From NCBI GenBank assembly GCA_023228325.1, contig JALOBK010000001.1, forward strand, positions 434,001 to 498,000: a stretch of DNA of 64,000 bases, in the 5' to 3' direction. Position numbers and translations under genes: made by a program. The notes below the pieces were generated by a model. That model had not been told where the DNA came from. It ran no database searches and was given only the letters and a program-made list of their open reading frames with translations. Positions 51,501 to 61,533 of the stretch are shown here, piece after piece. This DNA comes from a bacterium. Its GTDB lineage: Bacteria > Auribacterota > UBA6266. Position 1 is the stretch's first letter; each line of letters begins with the position of its first letter.

Positions 51501-52421
51501 TTATGCATCAATAACCTCGAATACCTGCTCCGGCGCGTGCATAATATATCTGGCCCCCGCCGCAATAAGTTTTTCAGCCGCTTTTTCAGGTTGGTTCAGG
51601 GCATAGACGCAACCTACGGGGATAACTTCATATTTTCTGCAATTAACCGCTGATATCATATCATCCGTAGTATCGCCGAAATAATAAATTTTGCCCGAAC
51701 AGCTGCTTTTGCTGATAACTTTTTCAATAATATGGGGATTCGGCTTGGACAGCCCCTGCTTACCGAGACTTTTCTCATCTTTTCCTACGTCGTCGTCGTT
51801 TATCACCACAGAAAAATATTTGCCTATCGAGAACCTTTTCATAACCATACCGCACTCATACGCGTCCCTGCCGGTTGCGACAGAGAGGGCAAGAACTTTC
51901 CGCAGCTGATCCAGGAGAGCAGATGTAAACAGCAATTTCTCTTTTATAAAAAATCCTTCCTGCCTGTTAAATTCAGGTTCAAGTCCAAAACGCTGCCTGA
52001 ATTTCTCCGCGCCGAAATAATACTCCTGAAAAATCCTTTTTATAACATTGCCGCCGCATACATCGCCCGAATACTTTACTCCCGGAGGCACCCCTCCCAG
52101 CACTTTTTCAACCGCTGGAAATCCGCCGCCGTTCATCTTAACAGACTTCAGAAACTCATCCAGTCCGGACTTAATGTCATTCCTGCTTACTGAAACGACG
52201 TAACTGATGATTGAGGCCGTAAGGTCCCAATCGTTATTAAATCCGCCGCACTCCTTAAAAGAGCTGACAACCGCGTCATTAACGGTAAAAGGTATGCGGA
52301 AATCCAACTTTAAATATTCCGTCAAATAAGTAAGGGTTGTCTGGACTATGGCTTTCCTGTACGATTCTCTCACATCAACCAGAACACCGTCTATATCAAA
52401 AATTCCCAAACCGGCTTTCAA
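51501..52421 (-). CDS. HAD-superfamily phosphatase
   Basis: The 306-residue protein starts LGIFDIDGVLVDVRESYRKA, the nucleophile motif of HAD subfamily IA with the form seen in a hypothetical phosphatase group. Later motifs are VATGRDAYE (second Ser/Thr loop) and YFGDTTDDMISAVNC (acidic metal loop). The substrate is unknown; a sugar phosphate would suit the surroundings. The start is TTG at 52421, overlapping the TGA of the upstream glycosidase gene (TTGA), with GAGGT five bases before it, so the two genes are probably translationally coupled. Confidence 0.88.
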   Translation of the reverse strand: MKAGLGIFDIDGVLVDVRESYRKAIVQTTLTYLTEYLKLDFRIPFTVNDAVVSSFKECGGFNNDWDLTASIISYVVSVSRNDIKSGLDEFLKSVKMNGGGFPAVEKVLGGVPPGVKYSGDVCGGNVIKRIFQEYYFGAEKFRQRFGLEPEFNRQEGFFIKEKLLFTSALLDQLRKVLALSVATGRDAYECGMVMKRFSIGKYFSVVINDDDVGKDEKSLGKQGLSKPNPHIIEKVISKSSCSGKIYYFGDTTDDMISAVNCRKYEVIPVGCVYALNQPEKAAEKLIAAGARYIMHAPEQVFEVIDA

Positions 52422-55400
52422 AGGGTTACCTCAATCTTTGCCGGGACAGAACCGAATTGTACGCTGTTATCTGATATTTCAACAGGTTTCCCGTTTAGTG
52501 ACGCTTTGACTGCCCTGAATCCGGCAGGAAGCAGAATCAAAAATCCTTTTGGAGGCCTGGCATCCCCGCTGAATTCAAACACTATCTTATTCTGCCTCTT
52601 TTCCGCAGAATAACTTATTTTCCCGTACATAGTCGAAAGACTTGAAACTCTTATTCCTTTATCAAACCATTCCGGCAGAATCCCGGATCCTGTAATCAGC
52701 ATTTCTCCTTTTTCATACACCAGCATTGTTCTTACGGCGCTTATGTAACCGGAGCCTACCCATGTATGCGGCATATCTCCGATATATGAAGGCGCTCTGG
52801 GGTCTGCGTGCACTACTTCGGCGAAATGGTTCCACGCAAAAGGCCTGACTGAATCCGTAATAAAATATTTTAGCATATTGACCGCTCTTTCTCTATCATT
52901 CATTCTCAGAAAGGCGTCCGCAGATCTTACTTCGTACGGGGTAAAAGTGGCCGCTCCTCCCGGTAACAGTCTTTTACTGAAATCCTCATAATATTTATCG
53001 AAGGTATATCGCAGCGGTTCCTTCGGCAATAAATCCTCTTCACCGCATGCCATAACAGCTATGGCTGTTGAGGTAGCGTCAAAGTCCCCTTTTTCAACGC
53101 AACCGGGAATATATTTAATGCCGTCACGCTGCATTACCCGGTCAATCGATGAGTACAGGCACCGGCGGAAATCCAGCTCCTCGTCAGTCAACCATTTTAA
53201 ATCCGAACTCCTGTTAAGCGCCTGCGCCAGATGAATACCGTCTTTCAGCCCTCTCAGATACCAGAAATCGTCCCAATAACTGTGAACCGCCGGAAAATAT
53301 CCCTCATGGCTGTTTGATTTCGGCAATATCCCATAAAAAGGCGTGTCTTTCAAAGATTCAATCTTATTCTCAGCCCGGAGCGAAGCGGCAAACCTCAGGG
53401 CCCTGATAACCGCGGGGTATAATCTTTCAAGATACATCGTATCTTTGCTGTAATCATAATACTGCCTGACCAGGAAAACATATTCCCCCTGGCTGTCATA
53501 TTCATGGCCCTCTCCGCTCTTATCAGCATTAAAGCCGACAGGATTTTTCCCGTTAAAGAAAATCCAGGGGACCCATCCGGAATCACCTATCATAGGAGTA
53601 ACCGCATCGATATATTTTTTAACTTCATCCGTCAACCCCGCTCTCAGCAGCGCAACACATGTCATGGTCCCGTCTCTCACCCATGAATGGTCATAGTTTC
53701 TTGGGCCGGGTTTGATAAAAGGCCCGTCTTTATTTATAAGTATATAAGCTACATTGCTTTTCATTATGTCAATAAACCTCTGTTCCGGAATCCCGATATC
53801 ATATTTATCCAGAATAGTGTGCCAGTATTTCCTTCGAGCCTGCCATTCGCTGTTAAAATAACCGCTCTTATCGGCGGTTTCGATCCAATCCTGAAAACGC
53901 GAACCGGCATGTAACGGAAACAACAAAATAACATCTTTCGATTCTCCGGCTTTAAGTTTTATATCAAACAACAAACCCGCGCTTACTTTCCCCTCGGGAT
54001 CAACGGCATTTTTAGCCGGCGGAACATTAAAATCACCGATATACTCCGATATGTCCCCTTCCGCAAGCGCCGCCGCTCCGAATCTATCCGGTTTTACCAA
54101 CGGCACCAGCGCAGTCCTTCCGTTGATGATTAAAGACACCAGACCGTCTTTCTCAATAAAATCCGCCGAATTTATCGGAGAAAATCCGCCGTGCTGCCAG
54201 ACGGGATTCAACTGCACGGGCCTGATACCCAATATTAACTTCGACGATAAATCCGCGGGCGAATTGTTTCTAACCGTATATTTAACCGCCGCGTAAGAAT
54301 GTGAGACATCTCCCGCTGAAAGCACCGATATTTCGATATCCCAATCTTCCCCTTCCCATATCACCGAAGGCATCGGCAGATATGAATCTTTCAGATACTG
54401 ATGCAGCCTCACATCAGACCAGGTGTAAACTTTGCCGTCGTTACATAGAAAAGGCATTATGCTGAAACTGTTAATTTTCGGTTCAAATGTGCCCGTTTCC
54501 CCGATAAGGGATTCATGTTCATCATTAATAACGCCGGAAACAGTCCAGAACTCCTGTTTTCTTCTTAACCACATAGGGAAAAAGCCTTCTCTCAGGTCTT
54601 TAGCCAATGCCTGATAATTTTTAACCGGAGTAGCCTGTTCTTCCCCGCTTTTAAGCTCGAATTCCGCAATTTCGCAGGCTCCTGATTTTCCGGGTTCCAA
54701 AAGACAGAATCTTATGAAATTCGCATTCCGGGCATTAAAAAAAATCCAATCCCTGGCTCCGTTCCCTTTTTCTTCAAGAAAAACCCTTTTCCATTCTCTG
54801 CCATCTGTAGAGACTTCAACGGCATACGACCGGGCGTAATTTTCCCCCCAAAGTATTTCCACACCGCCCAGATTAAATGTCCGCGGCAATTTTACAGTCA
54901 GGCATTCATCCTCTTCAGCCATCGATTTCCAATACGTGTCCTTATCTCCATCCGCGGCAAATTCAGGTTTATATTCACTGCCCGGACTTTCAGCAATAAA
55001 TTTTAACGCATCCTGTTCGCGGAAAAATTCAATTTCAAAAATAGAATATCCCCATCCTGTCCCTCTCTGATAACCTTCCATTTTGAAGAATTTCGCTTTC
55101 ACCGGCTTGAAAAAAATTATATCCGTTTTTCCGTCCCCGTCCGATGTTTCATAAACTTTTTCCCAGTTTTCGCCGTCTGATGATACCTGCAAGGCGTACT
55201 TTTCGCCAAAGGCCGTTTCCCATATGATTTTTGCGCCGGCGAGTATGATTTCGTCTTCAAATTCCCCGACCCACCATTCATCATCGGTAAAGCTGCTGCT
55301 CCATCTTGTCTTGAAATCTCCGTCAACCGCTCGTTGCGGATCGTATGCTCCGTCACCCGAAGAAGCCGAGGCATGGATTTTCACAGGATCCGGCTCGTTG

Positions 55401-55864
55401 AACATAATCTCAAATAGTGAACTACCCCATTTGGTGGCTCTTTTCAGGCACATTATTTTTATAAATCTCGCTTCAGCGGGTTCAAACCTGATAATCTCCT
55501 TGCCCCCCGCCGAATCGTTTTTCGAAACGATATCTTTCCATCCCTGCCCATCGGCAGAAAAAAGTATTTTGTAATCCGACGGATACGCATCTTCCCAATA
55601 AATCGTGATTTTACCGATCGTTTTAATCCCGCCTAAGTCTATTTCAAGCCATTCCCCGTCATTAAACCGGCTGCTCCACCTTGTAGCCAGGTCCCCGTCA
55701 ATCGCGCAGGACGCCCTAAAATCATTCTCCTGAGATGACGCAAAGGCTTTCCAGTTATCTCTGTCGATAACAGGATACAAACCCGCGGAAAAACATTCAC
55801 ATGAAAAAATTACCGCCAAACAAAACAAAGCCGCTTTGAGGCTTCTTCCGAATATATCCTTCAT
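52418..55864 (-). CDS. Large exported protein with three discoidin domains and a six-hairpin glycosidase-like domain
   Basis: The 1148-residue protein has a signal peptide (to about residue 27), then three F5/8 type C (discoidin) domains at about 35-150, 160-285 and 290-405. Each has the SS-x-x-x-DGD-x-x-T-RWSS pattern (CAIDGDLATRWSSRFND, RAVDGDFKTRWSSSFTD, FAADGDKDTYWKS). From about 420 a beta-rich region leads to an (alpha/alpha)6 part (about 690-1060) with IKPGPRNYDHSWVRDGTM and VHSYWDDFWYLRGLKDG, similar in layout to glucoamylase-type enzymes. It likely binds and cleaves or trims a polysaccharide outside the cell or in the periplasm. The exact GH family is not clear to me. Confidence 0.82.
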   Translation of the reverse strand: MKDIFGRSLKAALFCLAVIFSCECFSAGLYPVIDRDNWKAFASSQENDFRASCAIDGDLATRWSSRFNDGEWLEIDLGGIKTIGKITIYWEDAYPSDYKILFSADGQGWKDIVSKNDSAGGKEIIRFEPAEARFIKIMCLKRATKWGSSLFEIMFNEPDPVKIHASASSGDGAYDPQRAVDGDFKTRWSSSFTDDEWWVGEFEDEIILAGAKIIWETAFGEKYALQVSSDGENWEKVYETSDGDGKTDIIFFKPVKAKFFKMEGYQRGTGWGYSIFEIEFFREQDALKFIAESPGSEYKPEFAADGDKDTYWKSMAEEDECLTVKLPRTFNLGGVEILWGENYARSYAVEVSTDGREWKRVFLEEKGNGARDWIFFNARNANFIRFCLLEPGKSGACEIAEFELKSGEEQATPVKNYQALAKDLREGFFPMWLRRKQEFWTVSGVINDEHESLIGETGTFEPKINSFSIMPFLCNDGKVYTWSDVRLHQYLKDSYLPMPSVIWEGEDWDIEISVLSAGDVSHSYAAVKYTVRNNSPADLSSKLILGIRPVQLNPVWQHGGFSPINSADFIEKDGLVSLIINGRTALVPLVKPDRFGAAALAEGDISEYIGDFNVPPAKNAVDPEGKVSAGLLFDIKLKAGESKDVILLFPLHAGSRFQDWIETADKSGYFNSEWQARRKYWHTILDKYDIGIPEQRFIDIMKSNVAYILINKDGPFIKPGPRNYDHSWVRDGTMTCVALLRAGLTDEVKKYIDAVTPMIGDSGWVPWIFFNGKNPVGFNADKSGEGHEYDSQGEYVFLVRQYYDYSKDTMYLERLYPAVIRALRFAASLRAENKIESLKDTPFYGILPKSNSHEGYFPAVHSYWDDFWYLRGLKDGIHLAQALNRSSDLKWLTDEELDFRRCLYSSIDRVMQRDGIKYIPGCVEKGDFDATSTAIAVMACGEEDLLPKEPLRYTFDKYYEDFSKRLLPGGAATFTPYEVRSADAFLRMNDRERAVNMLKYFITDSVRPFAWNHFAEVVHADPRAPSYIGDMPHTWVGSGYISAVRTMLVYEKGEMLITGSGILPEWFDKGIRVSSLSTMYGKISYSAEKRQNKIVFEFSGDARPPKGFLILLPAGFRAVKASLNGKPVEISDNSVQFGSVPAKIEVTL

Positions 55865-55891
55865 TAATCCTCCCGGATGTAAATCAGTAAA

Positions 55892-56794
55892 TTATGCCCT
55901 CGGATGAGCTTTATCATAGACTTTCTTTAACTTTTCGGTCGTGACATGTGTATATATCTGCGTTGTTGAAAGGCTTGAATGGCCTAATAATTCCTGAACT
56001 GAACGCAGATCCGCCCCGGCATCAAGCATATGAGTGGCAAACGTATGCCTGAATACATGCGGCGATATTTTGTGTTCAAGCGCAACGTTCCGTATATATT
56101 TATCAACAATCCTTCTTACGCTCCTGTCTGTTATCCTCTGCCCGTATTTATTCAGAAAAACGGCGGTAAAATCAGCCCTCCGTCCTTTATAGTCACCCTT
56201 CTTCCTCTTATTGATATATTCATTCAGTATGTTGACCGCGACAGAACCTATCGGCACAAGCCTTTCTTTTTTACCTTTTCCTTTTACTTTCAGCACCTCG
56301 CCGATTAAATCCACACTTCCGGCGTTCAGGCCTACCAGCTCGCTTACCCTGATCCCCGAACTATACAATATTTCAAGAATAGCCCTGTCCCTCAACCCGT
56401 CCAGGATATTAACATCCGGAGCTTCAAGTAATTTACCGATTTCCTTCATATCCAGGAAATTGGGCAGTTTTCTCTCTTTTTTAGGCATAATCATACCCAC
56501 GGCGGGATTCGCTTTTATGAAACCTTCCCTGAGCATATACCGGAAAAAAGACCTTAAAGCCGCTATTTTCCTGACGACCGTTGCCCGGGAATAATTTTTG
56601 TCTTTAATATTCGCCAGGAAATTTCTTATCGTTATATGGTCTATCTCGTTAAGCCTGTCCAGGACGGAATAACTTTTATCTGAGATAAATTCCACAAATT
56701 GAAGAAGGTCATTCCTGTAATTTCTTATGGTATGAGAAGACGCGTCTTTCTCAACTCTCAAATAATTAAGAAACTGGGCAATCTCATTAATCAT
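55892..56794 (-). CDS. Tyrosine recombinase XerC/XerD
   Basis: I start at the ATG at 56794 (MINEIAQFLNYLRVEKDASS), giving 300 residues, the normal size; the longer frame adds a poorly supported 22 residues. It has the N-terminal SAM-like DNA-binding domain and the catalytic set Arg in SGIRVSELVGL, Lys in VKGKGKKERLVP, His-x-x-Arg in HVFRHTFATHML, His in LLGHSSLSTTQIYTH, with the nucleophile Tyr in the same segment. It resolves chromosome dimers at dif. Its start overlaps the upstream gene by 8 bases. XerC and XerD cannot be told apart here. Confidence 0.93.
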   Translation of the reverse strand: MINEIAQFLNYLRVEKDASSHTIRNYRNDLLQFVEFISDKSYSVLDRLNEIDHITIRNFLANIKDKNYSRATVVRKIAALRSFFRYMLREGFIKANPAVGMIMPKKERKLPNFLDMKEIGKLLEAPDVNILDGLRDRAILEILYSSGIRVSELVGLNAGSVDLIGEVLKVKGKGKKERLVPIGSVAVNILNEYINKRKKGDYKGRRADFTAVFLNKYGQRITDRSVRRIVDKYIRNVALEHKISPHVFRHTFATHMLDAGADLRSVQELLGHSSLSTTQIYTHVTTEKLKKVYDKAHPRA

Positions 56795-59147
56795 CGGTTT
56801 TGAGTATCCACCCTTTATTGCTTCTTCTTTTTGTCCCGCTCCATTCTCTCTTGAATACACGGCAGGCTAAATCCGCGCTGAAATCGGGCACCTCTATCTT
56901 CATCAGCCCATTCCGCGATTTAACTTTACCTTTCTTGAACCATCCGCCCTTATAAGTATCCCACCATTCTATACAGTAAAATCCGTCTTCCATTCCTCTT
57001 AGATTAAACACGGTATTTTTTATTTCCCCGGGTTTAACGGAATTATAGGAAGATGAGGCGTTATTAGCTTTATTCTGAACCCACAGGATGGATTCTTCAT
57101 CCCTTTTTAAACCCAAAACCCTCACTTCAGGAAAAGAAGCGTCTTTATATCCGGTTAACTTTATATTGACTATCTGCATCCAGTCTTTCCCTTCGTTTTC
57201 AAGCATTATAGTGTGTTTCCCTTCGGGAATATCAACGGCATATGCGGAATTATATATAGCCTGATAAATATTCCATTGCTTCTGAAATTCGGTTTTTTCC
57301 CAGCCGCCTTCCGTTTTCGTTTCCGGGGCCGTCGGAAAATATTTTCTGAAAATTTCCCGACCATCGGCATAAATCCTAAGGTCTCCGCTCTGGGATACCT
57401 TGCCGATAGTTACAATAAACCGGCCGGGCACCTGATAATCAACATGGAAAACCGGCTTTATCCTGATATCTTCCTTGTCGGTTCCATGAAGATACATGTT
57501 TAACTGTCCGCCGCTTACCTGTCCGTCGCTGCCCACCGCGAATTCGCGCGATGACATATCCCCCCAGATATTGGAAGGCCATATCACCATATCGGTATAT
57601 TTGACTTCATCGTTATCCGATACTATAACCGGAATCGTTGTTTCGGCTTCCGAAAAATCTCCTTTTAACCAGTCAATCTGTTCAATAAACCCGCTGAATG
57701 GAAGGTAGTGAGAATAAAGATTTTTTCTGTATACATACTTATCCCACCACCAGTTTATGGTGCCCCCGAATGACCCGGACATTGCGGAAGACCACAATCC
57801 ATTATGCAGATTCACCCCTTCCCCTTTAGTGTCATAATAGGCATCATCTTTATGAATGTCTATCCCGTATTCGGCGACAAGGCACGGCTTCCGGTATTTA
57901 TCAACCATAGCGCCGACATTTTTGGCGATATTCCCGACATGATCTTCAGTCACAACTTCGCCGTAGATATGCAACTGAGTAAAATCTATATTCTCAATAG
58001 ACCACGTCTTGTCCTTGTCATAATTTTCTCCCCACGGGTATCCCAGGCTTAGAGACACGCAGTGTCCGTAAGGGTCTGTTTTCTTAACATAATCCGCCAT
58101 TTCTTCAAGCCATTCATGTCTCGCATTAACCTCATTCCAAAATTCTATACACATGAGATTCGGCAAATGCCCCCATCTTGAAATCACATAGGAAAGCTGT
58201 TTTTTGTAAAATTCCCGGGCTTCCGCATTGTTCCAGAAATCTTCCGGCTCATCGCAGGGTCCGCCGTTTACCTTATTATAAGGATTATTCTCCCAGTCTT
58301 CTTCACCCCAGTGCCCTTTTTCCCGCATAAATTCCCCGTAAGTTCCCAGGGTTAACATTATATAAATACCTTTTTCTCTTGCTTCTTCAAAAATATGGTC
58401 AAGCCTCCATGAATTTTCCAGAGAATAAAATCCTATCCCATACAGGTCTCCCGGGGCTTTTCTTTTTTCGGTCCATTCAAGGTCCAGGTTCCACCTGACA
58501 GACCAGATTCTTGCGAAATTGCATCCGTTCTCCGAAAGCTTGCCGAAATACCTGTCATAATCAAACGTCTGCCTCATATCATCAGCCCAGGCAATATTCA
58601 TCCCAACCGCAAAGAACGCTTTCCCGTTTTCAAAAAAAGGATATTTCCTGGTTTTTGATAAATCAACGCGCACAAAACCGTTTCTGTCTGACGGTTCAAC
58701 GCCAAAAGAATACCGTTCGGATTTTAATCCGCCGGACTTGTCCTTTAAACAAATATAGAAGCTGTAAGCGCCTGTTTCCTCAGGGGTAAAACATATTTTC
58801 CAGCGGGGACTGTCTTTTTTAGACAACTCTTCCTTGTGGAACGAACCGCCTCTTTCAAATTGCTGAAAGAAAAAACCTCTTATGTTCTTTTCCGAGCCGG
58901 AAGGGGAGATAAATATTCCGGATAACTCGATTTCATCGGCATCAAAAGGGTTATTATATGAAGCTGTCAGCTCCACGGTTATTTCAAATGGTTCATACAG
59001 TCCCACTGTCTCCGCCGACTTAACGACCTTTATCAAAGAAAGCTGTCCGTCTGAAGAAAACATGCCGGGTTTTTCTTCGGGAAACGCAAAATCCAAATAC
59101 GCGGAGATAAAAGTGAAAAAAATAATCAGAAAGCAAATTCTTCTCAT
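56787..59147 (-). CDS. Exported DUF5060 / GH5-like glycoside hydrolase
   Basis: The 786-residue protein has a signal peptide (to about residue 23), an N-terminal DUF5060-type beta-sandwich (about 45-150; PFEITVELTASYNNPF), a TIM-barrel glycosidase (about 165-500) and a C-terminal beta-rich region (about 530-770) that may bind carbohydrate. In the barrel, CIEFWNEVN carries the likely acid/base Glu and CLVAEYGID the nucleophile Glu, spaced as in GH5-type enzymes. The substrate is a beta-linked glycan, not further defined. It separates topA from xerC, which are often close neighbours in other bacteria. Confidence 0.87.
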   Translation of the reverse strand: MRRICFLIIFFTFISAYLDFAFPEEKPGMFSSDGQLSLIKVVKSAETVGLYEPFEITVELTASYNNPFDADEIELSGIFISPSGSEKNIRGFFFQQFERGGSFHKEELSKKDSPRWKICFTPEETGAYSFYICLKDKSGGLKSERYSFGVEPSDRNGFVRVDLSKTRKYPFFENGKAFFAVGMNIAWADDMRQTFDYDRYFGKLSENGCNFARIWSVRWNLDLEWTEKRKAPGDLYGIGFYSLENSWRLDHIFEEAREKGIYIMLTLGTYGEFMREKGHWGEEDWENNPYNKVNGGPCDEPEDFWNNAEAREFYKKQLSYVISRWGHLPNLMCIEFWNEVNARHEWLEEMADYVKKTDPYGHCVSLSLGYPWGENYDKDKTWSIENIDFTQLHIYGEVVTEDHVGNIAKNVGAMVDKYRKPCLVAEYGIDIHKDDAYYDTKGEGVNLHNGLWSSAMSGSFGGTINWWWDKYVYRKNLYSHYLPFSGFIEQIDWLKGDFSEAETTIPVIVSDNDEVKYTDMVIWPSNIWGDMSSREFAVGSDGQVSGGQLNMYLHGTDKEDIRIKPVFHVDYQVPGRFIVTIGKVSQSGDLRIYADGREIFRKYFPTAPETKTEGGWEKTEFQKQWNIYQAIYNSAYAVDIPEGKHTIMLENEGKDWMQIVNIKLTGYKDASFPEVRVLGLKRDEESILWVQNKANNASSSYNSVKPGEIKNTVFNLRGMEDGFYCIEWWDTYKGGWFKKGKVKSRNGLMKIEVPDFSADLACRVFKREWSGTKRRSNKGWILKTDD

Positions 59148-59222
59148 ATAGATAAAACCCCTGCCGGAACAGTATTTTAGTATTTTATATCAAACGGAAT
59201 GATTTTGTAAGACAAAACACAC

Positions 59223-61445
59223 TTATTTTATATCTTCAAGATTTTTTGCGGAGAAAGTACAATCCGGATAATTACCGCAACCGTAAAAAAACCTTCCTTT
59301 AAACCTTTTTTGTATGATTTTTCCGCCGCATTTAGGGCACTTTTTGCCGGTTGGAAGAGGTTTGGTATTTTTACAATTCGGAAAATCAGAGCAGGCAATA
59401 AAAGGGCCGTATCTTCCCATTTTAACCACCATCTGTTTCCCGCATTTATCACATTTAACTTCTTCTTTTAATTCCGGAAGCTTGATTTCCTTAGAGCCAT
59501 TCCCGAGAGGTTCCGTATAAGTGCAGTGTATAGAAGCATCCTCAGACGAAAAATTTTCGCACCCAAGGAATTCCCCGCTTTTCCCGAACCTTTTCACAAG
59601 ATAAGCTGTTACTCCTTTTTTCCCGCACTCGGGACAAATTTTGTCTGTTTTTGTAACTTCTTTCTTTACTTCGGTCATCTTCTCGGATGCGAGGGACAAC
59701 GCTTTTTTAAACGGCGCATAAAAATCATCAAGCACTTTTACCCAGTCTTCCTTTCCTTCTTCTATATCATCGAGTTCATTTTCCATCCGCGCGGTGAAAT
59801 CATAATTGATTATCTCCGGAAAAGCGCTTACCAGCATGTCATTGATGACTTTCCCCAGTTCTGTAGGCAATAATCTTGATTTCTCCTTCAAAACATACTG
59901 CCTGCGCATAATGGTCTGTATTATCGGCACATATGTACTGGGCCTTCCTATCCCTTTTTCTTCCAGTGTCTTTACAAGCGTGGCCTCGGAATACCTTGCC
60001 GGCGGTTTCGTGTTCATCTCTTTACTGTCGATGTTCAGCAACTTTAACCGTTCCCCCTCTTCCATTTCAGGCAATATCACACTGTCCTCGCCGTTATTTT
60101 CATCCGATAAATCATCCCGCTCGCTGTTAACTTTTTTCTTTGCGGATGACAATGAGTAGACTTTTCTGAAGCCGTCGAATATAATAATGCTCCCGCTTGC
60201 GCGAAAAAGGTATTTATCAGCCCGGATATCAACCGAAGTCGTCGCAATCTCAGATTGCGACATCTGGCACGCGACAAATCTCTGCCATATAACTCTATAA
60301 AGCTTATTTTGATCGGCGTTAAGAGCATTTTGAAGTCTTTCCGGGGTCATGAAAACGGATGTCGGCCTTATAGCTTCATGCGCATCCTGGCTTGTTTTCT
60401 TTGTTTTATAGCGCCTGGGCTGGTCAGGCAAATACGAATCTTTGAAGTTTTCCTTTATGTATCGCCTTGCATCCTGAACCGCATCATCCGATATTCTGAC
60501 AGAATCGGTCCTCATATAAGTTATTAATCCTACATGTCCTTCTCCGGGAATATCCAACCCTTCGTAAAGGCTCTGGGCCACATCCATAACTTTTTTTATG
60601 CTCCAGCCCAGATAATTCACTCCAACCTGCTGCAGGATGCTTGTGGTAAAAGGGGGGGGCGGCGACTTTGAAATATTCCTTCTTGAAATCTTAGAAATCA
60701 AAAAATCTGTTTTATCAAGTTCTTCCTTTATTTTTTCGGCCTGCTTTTCAGACTCGATGGAAATTTCACCTTCGTTTTTCTTATCCTGAACCACCTTGCG
60801 TGAATCTATGCTGATCAATTTAGCCCTGAAAGAGTTTGCCTCCCCCTCCAGCTTTTTTAATTCAGCAAAAATATCCCAGTACTTTACGGATGTAAATTTA
60901 TCAATTTCAGATTCTTTTTCGCATATTAATCTTAGAGCAACGGACTGAACCCGTCCGGCGCTCTGTGAACCCCTTATTTTTTTCCACAATATGGGGCTTA
61001 TCTTATAACCTACTATCCTGTCCAGTATTCTCCGCGCCTGCTGTGAATTAACTTTTTTCATGTCAATTTCATGGGCGGAATCAAAGGCTTTTTTGACGGC
61101 GCTGCTCGTTATCTCATTAAAAGTCACTCTCTTTACCTTATCCGCGGCGGCCTTGATGACTTCTGAAAGATGCCATGCAATCGCCTCCCCTTCCCTGTCC
61201 GGATCAGGCGCGAGAAATATCTTTCCCGACTTTTCCGCGGCTTTCCTGATTTTGGAAACAACGGTTTTTTTACGCTGGATAGTGACATATTTCGGCTTGA
61301 ATTTTTTTTCTATGTCCACACCGATTTCCTTCTCCGGCAAATCCCTTACATGGCCTTCGCACGCCATAACTTCAAAGTCTTTTCCTAATATTTTATTGAT
61401 TGTCTTTGCTTTCGCAGGCGATTCAACTATAACAAGCGACTTCAT
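59223..61445 (-). CDS. topA: DNA topoisomerase I
   Basis: The 740-residue protein is complete: a TOPRIM domain (SLVIVESPAKAKTINKIL, LAPDPDREGEAIAWH), the core with active-site Tyr in GLITYMRTDS, and a C-terminal part with three to four Cys4 zinc ribbons (CPECGKKGVTAYLV, CDKCGKQMVVKMGRYG, CPKCGGKIIQKRFKG). It relaxes negatively supercoiled DNA. GGGAG five bases before the ATG supports the start. The dprA-topA order is common in bacteria. Confidence 0.97.
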   Translation of the reverse strand: MKSLVIVESPAKAKTINKILGKDFEVMACEGHVRDLPEKEIGVDIEKKFKPKYVTIQRKKTVVSKIRKAAEKSGKIFLAPDPDREGEAIAWHLSEVIKAAADKVKRVTFNEITSSAVKKAFDSAHEIDMKKVNSQQARRILDRIVGYKISPILWKKIRGSQSAGRVQSVALRLICEKESEIDKFTSVKYWDIFAELKKLEGEANSFRAKLISIDSRKVVQDKKNEGEISIESEKQAEKIKEELDKTDFLISKISRRNISKSPPPPFTTSILQQVGVNYLGWSIKKVMDVAQSLYEGLDIPGEGHVGLITYMRTDSVRISDDAVQDARRYIKENFKDSYLPDQPRRYKTKKTSQDAHEAIRPTSVFMTPERLQNALNADQNKLYRVIWQRFVACQMSQSEIATTSVDIRADKYLFRASGSIIIFDGFRKVYSLSSAKKKVNSERDDLSDENNGEDSVILPEMEEGERLKLLNIDSKEMNTKPPARYSEATLVKTLEEKGIGRPSTYVPIIQTIMRRQYVLKEKSRLLPTELGKVINDMLVSAFPEIINYDFTARMENELDDIEEGKEDWVKVLDDFYAPFKKALSLASEKMTEVKKEVTKTDKICPECGKKGVTAYLVKRFGKSGEFLGCENFSSEDASIHCTYTEPLGNGSKEIKLPELKEEVKCDKCGKQMVVKMGRYGPFIACSDFPNCKNTKPLPTGKKCPKCGGKIIQKRFKGRFFYGCGNYPDCTFSAKNLEDIK

Positions 61446-61489
61446 CTATTCTCCCGTTTTAATTTTTAACTTTCTTTTAAAAGCGCAAA

Positions 61490-61518
61490 ATACTAACAGA
61501 TAAAAACTTTTTTGTAAA
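61490..61518 (-). promoter_or_regulatory. Sigma-70 promoter of topA
   Basis: On the minus strand TTTACA (61518-61513) and TAGTAT (61495-61490) are 17 bases apart, with a TG extended -10 just upstream. It lies about 45 bases before the topA ATG. Confidence 0.5.
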
Positions 61519-61533
61519 CCCTATAAAATATTT

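Noticed and set aside
59203..59217. TTTTGT-AAG-ACAAAA hairpin before the topA stop region as terminator
   Set aside because: The stem is AT-rich and only 6 bases long without a proper T-run; too weak to call.
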